Shown here in pieces: positions 61,118 to 64,000 of a stretch of DNA of 64,000 nucleotides. Below the pieces are notes generated by a model. The model saw nothing but the letters and a program-made list of their open reading frames with translations. It made no database searches and was not told the DNA's origin. The DNA is from Streptococcus parasanguinis (GTDB lineage Bacteria; Bacillota; Bacilli; Lactobacillales; Streptococcaceae). Position 1 is the first letter of the stretch. The number at the start of each line of letters is the position of its first letter. The translations under genes were made by a program, and so were the position numbers. The stretch covers positions 56,843 to 120,842 of the forward strand of contig NZ_CABFMD010000035.1 in assembly GCF_901875555.1 (NCBI RefSeq). The letters are read 5' to 3'.

Positions 61118-62071
61118 ACCCGTGTTGCTAGTTGATAAAAAATCCTAAATTATAGACCAAAATAGCCCGTTCGATCTCTAATTGCAAACCTGCTAAAGAG
61201 CGAGCAAGCGGATGTTCAATGTTAAACAATGCATTTAGGACAGAGATCCGAGTTTCGATGGTCCTTCGGATTGTCAGGATAGCAGGATTGTTGTGCTCAG
61301 CTGCTCCTTTCATATTTTTACGAATCGGCGTCAAAAAGTCTATTCCCTTGGCTTCCAATCGTTTTTTCAGTTCCTTACCCAAGTAGTCCAAATCCGCTAA
61401 AACAGGAGTATAGGGGATGGCATCCAGCAACTCTTCTGCCACCTGAATATCATGGACCGAGACAGGCGTAACCAAGTAATCCAAAATATAGCCCGACTCT
61501 GTCACCGCCAGATGAATTTTAAAACCATAGAACCACATGTTTTTGGAAGCGCAGTAGCCGATGTTGGCCACCTCATTCAAGACCTTGGCCTGATGATTTC
61601 TAACCGGCTGACACAAGAGGACTGGAAAGCTGTCGATAATGACTAATTCATCAAAATCCAGCTGATTGAAATAGAAGCAAATCAGCTGAAGCAGGGGCAT
61701 CAGATAATGAACACGGCGATAGAAGCGGCTTCTCTCCAATCCCTGAATCCGAAGAAATTTCGGATAAATTGATAAAACTTTCGCTGTGACTTCATCCCAA
61801 TTTCTGCCTGAAATTGCATCAAGGTTAAAACAGAAACATTCGAAACCTTGCATTGCTCTACATTCTTGCGGTGGATCAACTCATCAGGAGCGACTTTTTG
61901 ATATAAGTCACGGCAGACTTTACGAAGCTGCGGCATACTGAGTTGAAGGTGATGGCGATTCGGTGTATAATGGAAAATGTCCATTTGGTTTACCTCCCTG
62001 CTATTTTTCTTCACTTGCAGTGTACACCAAATGGGCTTTTTTGTTAAGTCAAATCAACTATCAGCAGGAGT
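61118..62071 (-). mobile_element. IS982-family insertion sequence, 954 bp
   Basis: Ends are imperfect inverted repeats: ACCCGTGTTGCTAGTTG at 61118-61134 against CAACTATCAGCAGGAGT at 62055-62071 (12 of 17 complementary). It is flanked by a perfect 7-bp duplication ATATAAT. It contains one transposase gene with a frameshift. It sits at the 3' end of one HAD gene, just upstream of the next. Confidence 0.85.
61128..62014 (-). pseudogene. IS982-family transposase, frameshifted
   Basis: The N-terminal frame (62014-61700) reads MDIFHYTPNRHHLQLSMPQL (after an upstream start) to NFFGFRDW. The C-terminal frame (from within 61853 to 61128) carries GLERSRFYRR, the DDE residues in VIIDSFPVLLCQPVRNHQ and VLADLDYLG, and ends LVYNLGFFIN. 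The switch falls near 61745, at the sequence GGATTGGAGAG. As read, the transposase is broken, though the element's crisp ends suggest recent insertion. Confidence 0.85.
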
Positions 62072-62702
62072 ATATAATATCTAATGGATTCTTAGATATT
62101 ATATCAGGAGAAATAGTAAATTTTCTTGTTTTATACCAATTGACACCAACAGCTAGTACATTTGCTTTTTTGGCTGAGATAATATCTGCATCTGAATCAC
62201 CAAAGAATATCGCATCTGAGGGAGTTGCATTATAATGGTCAAGTATCTTCAAAATTCCTTCACTATCAGGTTTAGAATTAGCAACATCATCATCAGATAC
62301 AATGTAATTAAAATATTTTTCTAATTCTAATTTCTTCATACTTATTTGTATACTTTTTCGCCCCTTACCAGTAAAAACAGCAAGTCTTTTTCCTTTGTAA
62401 TTTAATTTTTTTAATAGCAAAGTAATATTTTCAAATACTTTATTTTGAACAATAAAATGATCGTGTAAATTTTCATAAAGAATGTAAAATAATTCGACTG
62501 CTTCATCAGCATATTTTTCTTCTACATGGCTCCTTATAATATCTTCCTCACTACCTCCAAATAATGATTCAATATCCGAATCACTCATCTTGATATTTTT
62601 ATATTTTTCAAACACTATCCTGAAGCAACTAAAACAAAGAGGGAGTGATTCAATAATAGTATTATCAAAATCAAAAATAAATATTTCTTTTTTGTCAATC
62701 AT
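62061..62702 (-). CDS. HAD-superfamily hydrolase with C-terminus altered by IS insertion
   Basis: A 213-aa HAD IA protein: motif I IFDFDNTIIES, motif II VFTGKG, motif III SKPDSEGILK, motif IV IFFGDSDADIISAKKA. Catalytic motifs are complete. The last two codons and stop (SC-stop) come from the IS982-type element. Removing the IS and one duplication restores an end reading DIIYDRF-stop, so little is lost. It overlaps the Nudix stop by 4 nt. Confidence 0.85.
   Translation of the reverse strand: MIDKKEIFIFDFDNTIIESLPLCFSCFRIVFEKYKNIKMSDSDIESLFGGSEEDIIRSHVEEKYADEAVELFYILYENLHDHFIVQNKVFENITLLLKKLNYKGKRLAVFTGKGRKSIQISMKKLELEKYFNYIVSDDDVANSKPDSEGILKILDHYNATPSDAIFFGDSDADIISAKKANVLAVGVNWYKTRKFTISPDIISKNPLDIIYSC
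62072..62078. repeat. Target-site duplication, right copy
   Basis: ATATAAT immediately after the right IS982 end; pairs with 61111-61117. Confidence 0.8.
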
Positions 62703-63163
62703 TTTAGTCCTCTATAATAGTTTATATAATCAAGATATTCTTGTTCAATGTTATAAGGAAGGGAGTTATAATTGAAATAACTTAACTCCAGCGTTTCTTC
62801 TGAACTTACATTCAATTTTCCCGTATAATTAATCGCTTTGTATAGAGAGGTAACTACATAGATTTCATCTTTGTTTTGCAGAACAAAATGATAATCCTGC
62901 CCTGAAAAAGTATGAATTAACTTCAATTCTTCAATTGTTAATCCTGTCTCCTCAAATACTTCTCTAATTGCCGTTTGTTCAAGTGTCTCTCCTACTTCCA
63001 ATAATCCACCTGGCAATCCCCATGTTCCTGAAGAACGTTTTTGAAGCAACACTTGATCTAGTTCATTTTCAATAATAACATTTGAACCTACTAGAATAAG
63101 CAAGTCATTACCTATCTTTTTTCGAATTGTTGACACGTAATTTTCTGTTGGTGTGTTAAGCAT
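62699..63163 (-). CDS. Nudix hydrolase
   Basis: A 154-aa Nudix protein with the box GGLLEVGETLEQTAIREVFEETGL, matching the consensus fully, and the usual flanking strand VLLQKRSSGTWGLPGG. It lies between the DegT aminotransferase and a HAD hydrolase, overlapping each (8 and 4 nt). It likely hydrolyses a nucleotide-linked or diphosphate intermediate of the same pathway. Substrate is unknown. Confidence 0.88.
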   Translation of the reverse strand: MLNTPTENYVSTIRKKIGNDLLILVGSNVIIENELDQVLLQKRSSGTWGLPGGLLEVGETLEQTAIREVFEETGLTIEELKLIHTFSGQDYHFVLQNKDEIYVVTSLYKAINYTGKLNVSSEETLELSYFNYNSLPYNIEQEYLDYINYYRGLK

Positions 63164-63925
63164 CTTGTATCACCCGTTTCTTTATCTCTTCAGCATTGAT
63201 ATGAATGTTTCTTAAAATATTAACTATCATTTCGATATCTGCATACGTTAGAAATGGATGCATAGGTAAACAAATTATATTTTTGGAAATATTTTCAGTA
63301 TTTTCTAAAACAAGATCATTGTATTCAGAATAACAATCCATTTTATGTATAGGAGGAGAAAAATAATTTCTTGTTGGAATACCCTCTCTATTCAAACTCT
63401 GAACAACTGTATCTCTATCTAACCCAAATGACCTTGCATGCACTACTATGCATAAATCTTTATATGTACTAATTTGGTTATCCGGTATTTTTTGCAACGA
63501 TACTCCTTCAATTTCAGATAATAACTGTCTATAATAATTGCCAATCTTTTTACGCTCCGATAGATTTTTGTCAATTACACTCAATGACATTAGACCAGTT
63601 ATAGCTGCCAACTCACTAAGTCTAGCATTAACACCAATCTCAGTACAATTATAATCTCCCGGATTTCCATATTCTCTTAAAAGTCTAATTTTGCTATCAA
63701 TTTCTTTATTTTTACTTACGACAATTCCCCCTTCACCTGTAACTAGAGTTTTTGTAGGAGAGGTACTATATACTGAGATATCACCAAAGTTTCCCAAATG
63801 TGTTTTGTCAATGGTACTACCAAATGCGTGAGCAGCATCATAGATAAGTTTAAGATTATGGGTTTTAGATACCCTTTCTAATTCATATACTTCTGCTCCA
63901 ACTCCGAATATGTGCACAGCAATAA
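63156..63925 (-). pseudogene. DegT/DnrJ/EryC1 aminotransferase, N-terminus removed by IS
   Basis: The remaining 255 or so residues have VHIFGVGAEVYELERVSKTH, the conserved LIYDAAHAFGST, the SPTKTLVTGEGG segment, where the PLP-lysine lies (family SxxK), and NARLSELAAITGL. Family members are about 370-400 aa, so the first 110 or so residues are missing. The apparent start (MQFI) is formed by IS DNA at 63926-63935. Such enzymes add amino groups to keto-sugars. With its N-terminus gone it is probably inactive. Confidence 0.85.
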
Positions 63926-64000
63926 TGAACTGCACCCCAAAAGTTAGACAGAAAAAATCTAACTTTTGGGGTGTTTTATAATGAAATTAACTTATGAAGA
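63926..64000 (+). mobile_element. Left end of an IS3-family element
   Basis: It begins TGAACTGCACCCCAAAAG and contains the inverted pair CACCCCAAAAGTTAGA / TCTAACTTTTGGGGTG just inside, then the start of orfA. It interrupts the DegT gene. The rest is beyond the window. Confidence 0.75.
63981..64000 (+). CDS. Start of IS3-family transposase orfA (partial)
   Basis: ATG at 63981 opens MKLTYE, a start I associate with IS3-family (IS150/IS861-like) orfA proteins. Only 20 bp are in the window. Confidence 0.55.

Larger units (their letters stand above)
30904..64000. mobile_element. Integrative and conjugative element, Tn916/ICESt3 superfamily, inserted at tRNA-Lys(CTT); right end outside window
   Basis: A complete single-strand conjugation set is present in Tn916/ICESt3 order: tyrosine integrase and DUF3173 excisionase; CwlT-type hydrolase; VirB6-, VirB4-, PrgI-, small-membrane- and TcpC-like proteins; MobT relaxase; oriT; FtsK/TcpA coupling protein; DUF961 pair. 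A regulation module with XRE, ImmA and S24 proteins follows. Beyond it lie cargo, remnants and insertion sequences. MobT-type ICEs in tRNA-Lys CTT are known from streptococci. No second copy of the tRNA 3' end is visible, so the boundary is beyond 64,000 or was lost. The segment right of about 58.5 kb could include a second element or chromosomal DNA. Confidence 0.85.

Noticed and set aside
30904..64000. CRISPR array in the ICE
   Set aside because: No set of regularly spaced short repeats is visible. The repeats present are regulator copies, operator pairs and IS ends.

Overview
The window is from a low-GC Gram-positive chromosome, almost certainly a viridans-type Streptococcus. The pepO / psaBCA / tpx / psaR manganese locus, the rarA-6S RNA-tRNA-Lys(CTT) order, the streptococcal DUF3013, DUF3114 and DUF1310 families, and the intergenic repeats all point there. 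The species cannot be fixed from the sequence alone.

Positions 1-30,900 are mostly core chromosome. From left to right: an EgtUV/OpuB-type ABC transporter coupled to an NmrA remnant and a MarR regulator; a nickel/cobalt ECF transporter (cbiM-cbiQ-cbiO); yjdF behind a probable yjdF riboswitch; a BAAT-family acyl hydrolase and a second MarR regulator that share a palindromic operator; leuS; a D-Ala-D-Ala carboxypeptidase-like protein; pepO; the Mn operon psaBCA plus tpx with a PsaR/ScaR-type box; a complex multi-hairpin element next to a DUF3114 gene; psaR; dtd and rel with BOX-like repeats between them; a probable type VII secretion (T7SS) toxin locus (lipase, two helical partners, three tandem DUF1310 genes as candidate immunity); rsmE, prmA, a Nudix-GNAT fusion, DUF3013, rarA, 6S RNA and tRNA-Lys.

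From the 3' end of tRNA-Lys to the right edge lies an integrative and conjugative element (ICE) of the Tn916/ICESt3 superfamily. Its right end is not in the window. The backbone reads leftward: a DUF961 pair and coupling protein, oriT, MobT relaxase, the mating-pore genes (TcpC-, VirB4-, VirB6- and CwlT-like), Xis and integrase. A long leader with a small peptide ORF and an intrinsic terminator precedes it. The rightward half of the regulation module holds XRE, ImmA-type and S24 regulators, and truncated diverged copies of two of them flank cargo.

The cargo of most interest is a class I lanthipeptide-like locus at 50.6-58.4 kb. All genes are on the minus strand in the order PlcR/TprA-type regulator, Phr-like signal peptide, 37-aa precursor, ABC transporter, full-length LanB dehydratase, arginase-family enzyme, LanC cyclase. 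The arginase beside an Arg-containing core (RNQPSQRAC) suggests an ornithine-containing lanthipeptide under peptide quorum sensing. The lanC gene is split by a frameshift. To the right are remnants of a second regulator copy fused to an IS3-type transposase, then a DegT-Nudix-HAD-HAD operon interrupted by an IS982-family element with a 7-bp target duplication and truncated by an IS3-type element at the window edge.
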